Source: Dactylococcopsis salina PCC 8305 (GTDB lineage: Bacteria; Cyanobacteriota; Cyanobacteriia; Cyanobacteriales; Rubidibacteraceae). Taken from it: a stretch of DNA of 64,000 nt. The position numbers were made by a program, and so were the translations under genes. The notes beneath the pieces were generated by a model that searched no databases, had not been told where the DNA came from, and saw only the letters and a list, made by a program, of their open reading frames with translations. The stretch spans positions 310,001 to 374,000 of the forward strand of contig NC_019780.1 of the NCBI RefSeq assembly GCF_000317615.1, written 5' to 3'. Of this stretch, positions 9,141-18,500 are shown one piece after another; the stretch's first letter is position 1, and each line of letters begins with the position of its first letter.

Positions 9141-9144
9141 GCAA

Positions 9145-9179
9145 TGGGTGGAGGGAAACGAAACCCAACATCAATCAGT
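9145..9179. repeat. Dispersed palindrome family 1, truncated copy
   Basis: GGGTGGAGGGAAACGAAACC...ATCAATCAGT repeats 8989-9023 but lacks the first GTAGGTT. Confidence 0.8.
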
Positions 9180-9190
9180 CATCATTGTAG

Positions 9191-9210
9191 AGACGTTCCA
9201 TGGAACGTCT
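9191..9210. repeat. Perfect 20-bp palindrome
   Basis: AGACGTTCCATGGAACGTCT is identical to its reverse complement, with GTAG to the left and GTAC to the right. It is a typical small intergenic cyanobacterial repeat; nothing shows it to be an operator. Confidence 0.8.
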
Positions 9211-9247
9211 GTACATTAGTCACTGATCACTGATTCAGGTCGGCCCC

Positions 9248-9901
9248 CTACCCCCCAATCTTGGGGGACAAAGATTTTCCTAAAAGCAGCCGTCGGGGTT
9301 GCTGCAATAACCAGGCGGTTAAACTGAGTTCAACCCTCTTTAACTGATAACCGCATTGATCATATAGCTGTTGCGCTTGTTGGTTATTGTCTAAAACATG
9401 AAGATAAACCGATCGAAACCCCCATTCAGAGGTTAGTTTTTCACAACTGCGTAACAAATGCCGTGCAATGCCTTGTCGGCGGTAGTTGGGACTCACGGCT
9501 AAGTTAGAAATATAAGTCGATTCGTATTGTTTGGGAATCCAACCTTCGGGACAACTTAAACCGAGTTCGACCACGCCGACAATTTTATCCGAGGTGGTGG
9601 TGGCGACTAGACAGCCATAATGAGCGCGATCGCCACATAAACGACTACGAATGTCCTCATAAATCCCCAATTTCAGAAAGGGATACATGAGGATACCCCA
9701 GCCTTGACAGGAATGGAAACTATGAGTCAGCACTTCAGAAACTGCTCCTAAATCCTGAGTTCGAGCGTGGCGAACTGTAAAGCTCTCCACTTGCGGATGG
9801 GGATAGGGGTTGGAAAGGGAAGAGGTGTAAACGTTCACAAGCGTTGTAGTCGGTGAGTTAACAGAATCTAATACCATTTCTAAATACTCAGGTAACAACA
9901 A
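9248..9901 (-). CDS. GNAT-family N-acetyltransferase
   Basis: A 217-residue protein. The GNAT core spans about 40-185: motif A SNLAVSPNYRRQGIARHLL contains the acetyl-CoA pyrophosphate loop RRQGIA, and motif B is NNQQAQQLYDQCGYQ. The family resembles plant and cyanobacterial GNATs with a C-terminal extension. The substrate is unknown. The start may be an internal Met nine codons in, since the first residues have no conservation I can see. Both ends of the gene are flanked by C-rich hairpin repeats of family 2. Confidence 0.85.
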   Translation of the reverse strand: MLLPEYLEMVLDSVNSPTTTLVNVYTSSLSNPYPHPQVESFTVRHARTQDLGAVSEVLTHSFHSCQGWGILMYPFLKLGIYEDIRSRLCGDRAHYGCLVATTTSDKIVGVVELGLSCPEGWIPKQYESTYISNLAVSPNYRRQGIARHLLRSCEKLTSEWGFRSVYLHVLDNNQQAQQLYDQCGYQLKRVELSLTAWLLQQPRRLLLGKSLSPKIGG

Positions 9902-9948
9902 ATCCCCCCTAACCCCCCGATGATTGGGGGGGAATAATGAGTTGGTAT
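9902..9948. repeat. C/G-rich hairpin repeat (family 2)
   Basis: ATCCCCCCTAACCCCCCGAT...ATTGGGGGGG followed by AATAATGAGTTGGTAT. The same right flank and paired C/G runs occur at 54132-54176. Related units sit at 9244-9270, 58354-58395 and twice inside the cas3' remnant at 60352-60461. The remainder of the gap to 10103 holds nothing I recognise. Confidence 0.75.
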
Positions 9949-10103
9949 GTCGCGTTCATTGATCGAAATGGTAATAACTTCGTTTTTCCATGTTTTGCTC
10001 TCTGCTGACTCCCTTTATAGCATAAGACAAAGCTCATTGGTCAGTGTGGTTAGCAGCATCGGGAATCGGAAATTTAGTGGAGTCTGGCAAACCCGATCAA
10101 CTG

Positions 10104-13100
10104 TTATAAATTCACTTCTTGAATGTTATCAAAAACTTGTTGCTGAGTGAGATCAGTTTGACTGGTATCCATCGTTTCTGGATTCAAGTTAAACAGCACT
10201 CGCAAGAGATTTAAACCATCCACTGAACCGTTCGCCTCATCGCTATTGTCCACATCTAGAAGGGGATTATCTCCTTCAAGCCCCTGTTGAATGTTATCAA
10301 ATACTTGTTGCTGGGTGAGATCGGTTTGACTGGTATCCATCGTTTCTGGATTCAAGTTAAACAGCACTCGCAAGAGATTTAAACCATCCACTGAACCGTT
10401 CGCATCGCCGTTATTATCCACATCCAGACTAAAGCGTGGCGGATTAACATTAACCGTGACTGTTCCCGTTGCTTGAGCGTTAGCGGAATCAGTGGCGACC
10501 ACATCAAAGTTAAAAGTATCCTGTATCGCAAGATTAAGGTCATCGGGATCAGCGACGGTCAATTCACCGCTATTTTCATCTAACCCGAAAGGAAGTTGTC
10601 CATCTTGATCCACATTTGTGGGAAGAACATCGCCGAAACTAAAGGTGAGGTCATCCCCATCCGCGTCTTCCGCATCAATTGTGCCAATTACTGTTCCTTC
10701 TTCGCTGTTTTCATTAACGCTAAAAGATTGATCATTAAGGACGGGAGGATTATTATCAACCTCTACGGTTAAGGTTTCTGTTTCTAGGTTGAGAGTAATG
10801 TCTTCATTAGTGAGAGGAGTACCATTACCAAGAGTGGCTCCGATCGAGCGTCCATCTTCATTTTCCCCTGGAACAGTTAAGGTTAATGTTCCTTCCTCAG
10901 TTGTGGCGACTGCTTCCATTTCCACGATCGCAAACCGTTCGGGAGTATTATTAGCGCCAATGACATTATCCGCAACTCCATCTTCATCCGCATCAGTTAC
11001 CGCATCCGTTGTTCCCCCAGAAAGAGTGATCATCCCCTCAGAAAATGTTGCCACACGAGCGGGAGCAAAACCTAATTTTTCATTAATCAAATCCGAAGGA
11101 GTGTCAAATTGGGGAGTCAAAACATCTAAACTCTGTTCATCAAAATCGAGATTAGCGGAGAAGGTGCTAATCCCACTCGGATCATCTGCGGAAACAAGAA
11201 TTTCGACGAAGAAGTTTTCACCAACTACCAGACGATTTTCCTCGATCGCGCTCCCATCGCTATTGAGAAGATTCAGAGTAACATCAACTTCCGTTTGCAG
11301 ATCATTGACATTTACCGTTACTTCTTCCTCCGTCGTATTTTCTTCATCATCTGTGGCAATAACATTAAAAGTCAAACTGTCTTGGGCTTCAAAATTGAGG
11401 TCATCGGGATCAGCGACGGTAATCAAACCAGTCTCAGGATTAATTTGAAAAGCCTCTTCGCCATCTCCATCGAGATCATCGACAGCGTTTAAACTCAACG
11501 TAACACTTTCTCCTTCTGGATCAGTGCTTCCTGCTCGACCGACATTCGTTCCCACAGGACTATTTTCATCCACATCGGACACTGTCACCCTCAAAATTGG
11601 AGCTTGATTCGTATTCGGATCATTTTGAACAATTGTAATTAATCCTGTATCCGTTGCGCCCAATGGATCGGTTGCTTGTACCGTTAAACTCATTTCTGGT
11701 TCTAAATCATCAGGATCATTAACGGTGAGACGGGGTTGGAATTGGCCATCCACTTCTACCACTGAAACAGCAAAAGGACTTTCTTCATCTTGATCCAAAT
11801 CATCATTTCCCTGTAGAATACTGAGGGTTAAACTGTTGAGTTGATCGTCGCCATCGCGAATAGACAATTCACCGACAACATCTTCCGCATTTGCATTCGG
11901 TTCGATCGAGAAAATGGCATCTTCCACTTGTGGAGTCCCATTATTGGCAGCAACATTAAGAGCAGAAGTAATAAAACTGTCATCATTAGTGGTTGCAAAG
12001 TCAATAATCGCTGCGGTGCGTAGGAATCCTTCTGTTAATCCAGCCGCTTCCACTTGTTGGACAATGTCGTTAAAACGATCTGTTCCTAACTGTTCTTCTA
12101 AAACCTCAAGAGTGATTTCTCTAGCTGGGAAGTTCGTGTCATTAATTTCAGCAAGGTTTTCTCCCTCTCTTAACAGTAGAGAGTTAGCTGGATCGGTGGT
12201 TCGCCAACTTTGTGCAAACTGATTGTTAATCTGATCAAAAGTGGGGTTTGGTAAAATTGTCCCATCACGAAGGGTAAAGTCATCATTGGGATTACCATCT
12301 TTGTCTCCGAAAACACCAGCGATGTTACCGTTTCGTTCTTCCGACAGGAAGACACGAGGATCAATCCGATTCTCAAAAACTTGGACAACAATCCGTTCTT
12401 CTCCAGCTTCATCTAGGTTAATTTGGAATAAACCATTGTCTAAATCAGTGACAGGAGTTTCGTTTAAGTCGCTGACATTTTCACCGTTGATGAAGACAGG
12501 ATTTTCTTCACCAGCGTAAAGCGCGATCGTGTCTCCATTCACTTCCGTTGCGATCGCGGTGTAGTTAGAAAGACTATCGGAAGATTCTCCATCTTCTTCA
12601 ATAGTGGGAGAAGTTCGCACCTGAATGGTTAGAGGATTATTTTCATCTGTGGATTCAACAACGGTAAATTCTCCCACCACTTGGAAACTAAAGTTGTTGC
12701 GATCGAAGCTGCTGACATGAGGATCACCTAAACCAAAGCTCGCCGAATTCAGGATCATTTCAATATTCGAGCTTCCGATCGTCGTTGCTTCTTCGTCGCT
12801 GACTTCAACTGTTAACTCAAAGGAAGGAACAATACGACTCAAAATCGAATCGCCAGAATTAGAGTTAATGGACTCAAATAAGGGGCCGAGATCATCAGTA
12901 TCATTAACAGTAATCACTCCCGTCGCATCGATCGTAAACGGCGGATTACCATCTTTATCCACATCGGGATTTTTTGTCACCTCTTCTCGATTAGATAAAT
13001 TAATCAAACGCACTTGAGAAGAGGTATTCAAGCTAACACTTAAATCATCACCATCAGGATCATTAATGGGTAATTGTCCCACTTCTGTTCCATTAGTAAC

Positions 13101-16100
13101 AGATTCATTAATCTCAAAATTGCGGTTTCTCACAATCGGTGGTCGATTTACTTCATCCACATCCGTTACCGTTACCGTTAAATCCTGTTCAACCGTGCTA
13201 CCATTGCCATCATCTACCGTCACCGTCACCTGATAAGCATTATCCCCATCCTCATCACCGGGATTTTCAAAATCAGGTGCGTTGCTGAAACTTAAACCTC
13301 CCTCATCATTGAGAATGAATAAACCTTCATCCGCACCTCCCGTAATCGAGAAACTTAACGCATCCCCATCAGGATCAGTGGCGCTGAGAGTAACAACACT
13401 GGTTTCATTTTCCGACACCTCGATCGCATTGTCAGAAGTGAAAGTGGGCGCTTCATTCACATCCGTGAGATTTACCGTCACCGTTGCGGTTGGTGTGAAT
13501 TCCCCATCACTCACCGTTACCGTTAATTCTCGATTCGGATTCGTCTCAAAGTCTAAATCCGTTTCACCCGTCACGAAAATTTCTCCTGTCTCATTAATCC
13601 CAAAGCCTTCTTCCTCTAAACTGTAACTGAGGGAATTTCCTTCTGGATCACTGGCTTCGATCGCCCCCACGACGGTTTCCCCCTCACTGTTTTCAGGGAT
13701 CGAGAAACTTTGATCTTCAATAATTGGCGCTTCATTCACATCCGTGAGATTTACCGTCACCGTTGCGGTTGGTGTGAATTCCCCATCACTCACCGTTACC
13801 GTTAATTCTCGATTCGGATTCGTCTCAAAGTCTAAATCCGTTTCACCCGTCACGAAAATTTCTCCTGTCTCATTAATCCCAAAGCCTTCTTCCTCTAAAC
13901 TGTAACTGAGGGAATTTCCTTCTGGATCACTGGCTTCGATCGCCCCCACGACGGTTTCCCCCTCACTGTTTTCAGGGATCGAGAAACTTTGATCTTCAAT
14001 AATTGGCGCTTCATTCACATCCGTGAGATTTACCGTCACCGTTGCGGTTGGTGTGAATTCCCCATCACTTACCGTTACCGTTAATTCTCGATTCGGATTC
14101 GTCTCAAAGTCTAAATCCGTTTCACCCGTCACGAAAATTTCTCCTGTCTCATTAATCCCAAAGCCTTCTTCCTCTAAACTGTAACTGAGGGAATTTCCTT
14201 CTGGATCACTGGCTTCGATCGCCCCCACGACGGTTTCCCCCTCACTGTTTTCAGGGATCGAGAAACTTTGATCTTCAATAATTGGCGCTTCATTCACATC
14301 CGTGAGATTTACCGTTAAATCCTGTTCAACCGTGCTACCCTTACCATCATCTACCGTCACCGTCACCTGATAAACATTATTCCCATCCTCATCACTGGGA
14401 GTCTCAAAATCAGGTGCGTTGCTGAAACTTAAACTTCCCTCATCATCGAGAGTGAATAATGCCGCATCCACACCTCCCGTAATCGAGAAACTTAACGTAT
14501 CTCCATCAGGATCAGTGGCGCTGAGAGTAACAACACTGGTTTCATTTTCCGACACCTCGATCGCATCTGATGAAGTAAAAGTGGGGCTATTATTAAGAGG
14601 AATTTCAACCGTAGTCGTATCGAGTAAACCTGAAGGATCACTCGCGTTGATGGTGAGAGTTGTTATCTCTGTAATTTCTTCAAGGTTAGCAACACTGATT
14701 TCTCCAGTTTCGGAGTTGATTGTAAACGCGGGAATCTCATTATTATTGCTGTCGTTACCGCTAATAATTTGTAACTCGATCGCGTCTTCTAAACTCTCTT
14801 CAATAATCCCAATTTCTCCGATAACTTCTCCTTCACTGATTCCATCTAAATTAATGGGATTAAAGATAAAGCGATCTTGTTCAAAAATTGCTGAGGTGAT
14901 GTTAACGGTTTGATCAAAAACTTCGCTGATAGTGTTATTGTTCGTCTTACCGTCTGCTAATGCAAATCCTTGTGTGGGATTAATTTCTAGATCGAAGGTG
15001 ACATTACTGGCGAAAACATTTTCGGTTTGAAATTGTAGTCGTGCTAAGGTTTCATATTCACCAACACCGATCGGATCGCCGTTTTCTTCTCCTGGGCGAA
15101 TGGAAGAAGCGCTCAAACTTTCAATTAAACCATTTTCTGCATCTAAGTTACCTTGAATAAAGGAGGTAAAACTTTCAGGAATAATAGCTTCGGCTGGTTG
15201 AAATGTATTATCTTCATTGAGAGGAGCAATCAGTGAAAAGACATCGGAATCAAAATCAAGATTAACTCCTAATGCGCTAATTCCTAAGTCTTCTGTTGGG
15301 AGATTGGTGCGATTATCTCTGACTCGGATTTCCGCAAAAAAGTTTTGTTCTGGGGTAATTAAATTATTGGTGATTTGATCGCCTACCTCACCATTATTAT
15401 TTTCAAAGAGAGCGATTTCTACCTCAACAGGCGCTGCAATTTCTGTTACTTCTAATTCATCATTAAGAGTGATATCTTGTTCTGTTTTTCCGTCGTTGAG
15501 GGCGAATCCTTGTGTTGAATTTGTGGTGACTTGGAAGTTTTGATCGATCGTTTCATTGGCTAAGTTTAGCTCTTGAGTGGCTTGAAAACCTAGCGACGCA
15601 TAAGTAGAAAATTCTCCCACACCGATCGCGCTTCCATCTTCACTATCTGGAATAATTGAAGATGCACTCAATCCTTCAATTAAACCATTTTCTCGATCAA
15701 ATGTTCCCCCAATAAAGGAAGTAAAACTTGGCGGTACGATCGCGGCTTCAGGGTTTAATTCTCCTGCTTCGTTAAGAGGAGAAATCAATTCCAACTGATC
15801 AGGATCATATTCAAAATCAATTCCTAACGCACTGATACCCGTATTTTCTTCAGGAAGATTAACTCGATTATCTCTGACTAAAACATCAGCAAAAAAGGTT
15901 TCTCCAGGATTAACTCGGTTCAAGTTTTGAGCAATTAAATCTCCTTTTTCTCCATTATTATCTTCAAATAAAACGATTTCATACTCAATCGGCGGAGCGA
16001 CTGTAATGACTTCCTGTTCAATTCCAACATTAATGTCGCTCTCTGATTTTCCATCTTGTAAGGTTAAGCCTTGAGTCGAGTTTAAATTCAGATCGAGTTG

Positions 16101-18431
16101 ATCAACCAGAGACGTTTTAGTTTGTTTTGCCTCCATTTCTAATAATGCGAATGAGGAAAACGCTTCCGTCCCGATCGCGCTTCCATCGTCACCATCAAGC
16201 ACAATTGAAGACGCACTGAGTCCTTGAATTAACCCAGATTCTACATCAAATTCACCATTAACGAAATTCGTAAAACTCTCAGGAATAATCACATCAGAAG
16301 GAATTAAATTCCCTGAATCATCGAGAGGAGAAACCAGATTAAATGCTTCAGAATTAAAGCCAATATCTAATCCTAACCCTGTAATTCCTTGTTCCGATTC
16401 AGGTAAATTTTCTCGATTATCTTTGACCAAAACTTCAAGGAAAAACCGTTCTCCAGGATTGACATTACTGGCAATTGCTTCTCCTTTTTCCCCATCAACA
16501 CTGCTAAATAGACGAACATCTATTTCTACTTCTGGCGCAATTGTGAGGAAAGGAATCGGAACATTTGCTCCCCCTTGAATTTCGTTTCCATCCTCAAGGG
16601 AAAACTCTTGAGTCGGGTTAACTGCTACGGTTAAAGGAGGGGTTTCTGTAGAAAAATCAGGGGTAGTGGTTGCTTTTAATCCTAGTCGCGCGAAAGACTC
16701 AAATCGTCCTCGATTTCCTTGAGAAGGATTATCTTCTCCCTCTAAGTTAATGCTACTAGCACTTAATCCCTCGATTTCTCCTGTTTCTGGGTTATAGTTT
16801 CCGCCTTGGAAAAAGTCGAATCCTTGCGCTGTAATCGCAGTTTCAGGAATTAATTGTCCAGCTTCATCGAGGGGAGAAATCAGTTCAAATTGTTCCTCAT
16901 CGAAGTCGATATCTAAGCCTAAACCGTTAATACCTAATTGGTCAATATTGATTTTTTCTCGTATGTCTTTAATAAAAAATTCAGCAAAAAATTCTTGTCC
17001 AGGGTTAACGGTATTGTTAAAAATGCGATCGCCTTTTTCTCCATTATTATTTTCAAACAATAACAGAGAAACTTCCTCCACCTGATCGGTAACATTAATG
17101 TTGAGGGTTTCCGTGTCTGTATTTTCAGCGCGATCGCCCACTGTGACTTCAACTTCATAGTTATTATCACCAGAGGCGCTGCGAGGGTTTTGGAAGTCGG
17201 GAGGTTGAATAAAATTCAATTCCCCCGTTTCTTCGTTAATGGTAAATAAATCAGCATCAGCGCCACCAGAGAGGGAAAATGTTAAGGTTTCGTTGCTATC
17301 AGGATCGATCGCAGTGATTGTCGTGACATCAGTCTGATTTTCTGCAATCGAGACAGTAGTGGGTGACGTGAGAGAAGGAGATTCATTAACATCAGTGACA
17401 TTGACAGTAAGAGTTTGGCGATCGATATTATCCGCCGTGTCTCGCACCGCTACCGTTACCTCATAGCTGTTATCACCAGAAGCACTCTCAGGGGATTCAA
17501 AGTCTGGGGGATTAATAAAACTCAATTCCCCTGTTTCTTCATTGATGGTAAAGAAATCAGCATCAGCGCCTTCAGAGAGGGAAAATGTTAAAGTGTCGTT
17601 TTCATCAGGATCGATCGCAGCAACTGTGGTGACTTGAGTTGTATTTTCAGAAACCTCTACTTGGTTACTAATTGTAATTTGAGGAGTTTCGTTAACTTCG
17701 ATTTCAGTAACCGTAATCTCAAAAGTGGATTCAGTCGTGATTCCAGTGTCGCCAGTAGCGGTGACAGTGACGTTAACGGAATCGCCATCGGTTTCAAAGT
17801 CAAAGCTACTATCATCTTTAAGTTTTAACTCTCCGTTGACGACTTCTAGACGATCATCGCTGACAGTAAAGGTAAAGGTTTCTTCAATGGTCAATTCAAG
17901 AGGATCACTGTCTAGTTCATATCCAGAAGCAGTATCAAAGCTAGTAACATTGAAATTAACCGTTTCTTGGTTCGGATCAAGAACATTCAGCGTTCCGAAA
18001 CTGACTCCAGAAACCTCTTCCTCGACGGTAAGACTCCTATTTTCGAGGATTAGATCAATAGGATTCGGATCAATGTCAGAGAAAGGATTTTCTACTGTAA
18101 AGTTGAAGTTTCCGAGATTGAGGGGGAGAGGTTGATCGGGCCAATTACCATTAAAGTTAAAGTATTGGAATTGAAGATAGCGATCGGTTTGAGAATCGTT
18201 ATCAAAGTTTTCCTCATCAGCAAAGCTGTTCACTTCTCCAAACAGATCAGTTGCAAAGAGATTAGAGGTTTCGTTGAAGGTGAGGTTTGAGGAATCGTAA
18301 TGAAGACGGAGTGCAATTCCCGTGAGGGTATTATCCACTGGGGAAGTATTGTAATTGAGAGCGAGATCAAAGTTACTATCTACCTCTACCGTTAGGTTTG
18401 GGGTTGCAAGTTGGATAATTTGAAAGTTCAT
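10104..18431 (-). CDS. Giant exoprotein A (2775 aa): cadherin, cohesin, VWD and dockerin-like modules
   Basis: An acidic, Asp/Asn/Thr-rich protein in which I noticed no cysteine. Approximate order: N-terminal cohesin-like module (1-150); cadherin-like repeats (250-450); four related cohesin-like modules starting LLFENNNGEKGD (455-1185); cadherin-like repeats (1190-1790), including three 93-residue tandem copies; a von Willebrand D-like domain starting GLGDPHVSSFDRNNFSFQV (1895-2160); cadherin repeats; another cohesin-like module (2379-2550); and two C-terminal EF-hand/dockerin-like repeats, DVDNNGDANGSVDGLNLLRV (2665-2775). There is no Sec signal, so type I export is likely. AGGAG precedes the ATG. 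It is the last gene of the minus-strand island and paralogous to protein E. A role in adhesion or surface-layer assembly is inferred. Confidence 0.85.
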   Translation of the reverse strand: MNFQIIQLATPNLTVEVDSNFDLALNYNTSPVDNTLTGIALRLHYDSSNLTFNETSNLFATDLFGEVNSFADEENFDNDSQTDRYLQFQYFNFNGNWPDQPLPLNLGNFNFTVENPFSDIDPNPIDLILENRSLTVEEEVSGVSFGTLNVLDPNQETVNFNVTSFDTASGYELDSDPLELTIEETFTFTVSDDRLEVVNGELKLKDDSSFDFETDGDSVNVTVTATGDTGITTESTFEITVTEIEVNETPQITISNQVEVSENTTQVTTVAAIDPDENDTLTFSLSEGADADFFTINEETGELSFINPPDFESPESASGDNSYEVTVAVRDTADNIDRQTLTVNVTDVNESPSLTSPTTVSIAENQTDVTTITAIDPDSNETLTFSLSGGADADLFTINEETGELNFIQPPDFQNPRSASGDNNYEVEVTVGDRAENTDTETLNINVTDQVEEVSLLLFENNNGEKGDRIFNNTVNPGQEFFAEFFIKDIREKINIDQLGINGLGLDIDFDEEQFELISPLDEAGQLIPETAITAQGFDFFQGGNYNPETGEIEGLSASSINLEGEDNPSQGNRGRFESFARLGLKATTTPDFSTETPPLTVAVNPTQEFSLEDGNEIQGGANVPIPFLTIAPEVEIDVRLFSSVDGEKGEAIASNVNPGERFFLEVLVKDNRENLPESEQGITGLGLDIGFNSEAFNLVSPLDDSGNLIPSDVIIPESFTNFVNGEFDVESGLIQGLSASSIVLDGDDGSAIGTEAFSSFALLEMEAKQTKTSLVDQLDLNLNSTQGLTLQDGKSESDINVGIEQEVITVAPPIEYEIVLFEDNNGEKGDLIAQNLNRVNPGETFFADVLVRDNRVNLPEENTGISALGIDFEYDPDQLELISPLNEAGELNPEAAIVPPSFTSFIGGTFDRENGLIEGLSASSIIPDSEDGSAIGVGEFSTYASLGFQATQELNLANETIDQNFQVTTNSTQGFALNDGKTEQDITLNDELEVTEIAAPVEVEIALFENNNGEVGDQITNNLITPEQNFFAEIRVRDNRTNLPTEDLGISALGVNLDFDSDVFSLIAPLNEDNTFQPAEAIIPESFTSFIQGNLDAENGLIESLSASSIRPGEENGDPIGVGEYETLARLQFQTENVFASNVTFDLEINPTQGFALADGKTNNNTISEVFDQTVNITSAIFEQDRFIFNPINLDGISEGEVIGEIGIIEESLEDAIELQIISGNDSNNNEIPAFTINSETGEISVANLEEITEITTLTINASDPSGLLDTTTVEIPLNNSPTFTSSDAIEVSENETSVVTLSATDPDGDTLSFSITGGVDAALFTLDDEGSLSFSNAPDFETPSDEDGNNVYQVTVTVDDGKGSTVEQDLTVNLTDVNEAPIIEDQSFSIPENSEGETVVGAIEASDPEGNSLSYSLEEEGFGINETGEIFVTGETDLDFETNPNRELTVTVSDGEFTPTATVTVNLTDVNEAPIIEDQSFSIPENSEGETVVGAIEASDPEGNSLSYSLEEEGFGINETGEIFVTGETDLDFETNPNRELTVTVSDGEFTPTATVTVNLTDVNEAPIIEDQSFSIPENSEGETVVGAIEASDPEGNSLSYSLEEEGFGINETGEIFVTGETDLDFETNPNRELTVTVSDGEFTPTATVTVNLTDVNEAPTFTSDNAIEVSENETSVVTLSATDPDGDALSFSITGGADEGLFILNDEGGLSFSNAPDFENPGDEDGDNAYQVTVTVDDGNGSTVEQDLTVTVTDVDEVNRPPIVRNRNFEINESVTNGTEVGQLPINDPDGDDLSVSLNTSSQVRLINLSNREEVTKNPDVDKDGNPPFTIDATGVITVNDTDDLGPLFESINSNSGDSILSRIVPSFELTVEVSDEEATTIGSSNIEMILNSASFGLGDPHVSSFDRNNFSFQVVGEFTVVESTDENNPLTIQVRTSPTIEEDGESSDSLSNYTAIATEVNGDTIALYAGEENPVFINGENVSDLNETPVTDLDNGLFQINLDEAGEERIVVQVFENRIDPRVFLSEERNGNIAGVFGDKDGNPNDDFTLRDGTILPNPTFDQINNQFAQSWRTTDPANSLLLREGENLAEINDTNFPAREITLEVLEEQLGTDRFNDIVQQVEAAGLTEGFLRTAAIIDFATTNDDSFITSALNVAANNGTPQVEDAIFSIEPNANAEDVVGELSIRDGDDQLNSLTLSILQGNDDLDQDEESPFAVSVVEVDGQFQPRLTVNDPDDLEPEMSLTVQATDPLGATDTGLITIVQNDPNTNQAPILRVTVSDVDENSPVGTNVGRAGSTDPEGESVTLSLNAVDDLDGDGEEAFQINPETGLITVADPDDLNFEAQDSLTFNVIATDDEENTTEEEVTVNVNDLQTEVDVTLNLLNSDGSAIEENRLVVGENFFVEILVSADDPSGISTFSANLDFDEQSLDVLTPQFDTPSDLINEKLGFAPARVATFSEGMITLSGGTTDAVTDADEDGVADNVIGANNTPERFAIVEMEAVATTEEGTLTLTVPGENEDGRSIGATLGNGTPLTNEDITLNLETETLTVEVDNNPPVLNDQSFSVNENSEEGTVIGTIDAEDADGDDLTFSFGDVLPTNVDQDGQLPFGLDENSGELTVADPDDLNLAIQDTFNFDVVATDSANAQATGTVTVNVNPPRFSLDVDNNGDANGSVDGLNLLRVLFNLNPETMDTSQTDLTQQQVFDNIQQGLEGDNPLLDVDNSDEANGSVDGLNLLRVLFNLNPETMDTSQTDLTQQQVFDNIQEVNL
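13451..14287. repeat. Three tandem 279-bp repeats inside giant gene A
   Basis: Units begin at 13451, 13730 and 14009, each 279 bp, encoding 93 residues of a cadherin-like domain (VNEAPIIEDQSFSIPENS through TPTATVTVNLTD). I found only one base change among the copies by eye (CTCACCG versus CTTACCG in the 14009 unit), so the expansion is recent or homogenised by gene conversion. Confidence 0.95.
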
Positions 18432-18500
18432 TGAGTTCTCCTAAAAAAGTGTGTTAGTTGAGTTAAATCGGTGTGAATATCGGTGTGAATAAGAGAGAGG

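Noticed and set aside
9191-9210. Operator or attachment site
   Set aside because: A perfect palindrome in an intergenic repeat cluster; nothing links it to a regulator or integrase.
9947-10150. 67-codon plus-strand frame overlapping the end of gene A
   Set aside because: No motif, no ribosome site, starts inside a repeat and ends within the opposite gene.
13451-14287. Satellite or phage-like repeat array
   Set aside because: The 279-bp period is in frame and encodes a cadherin-like domain.
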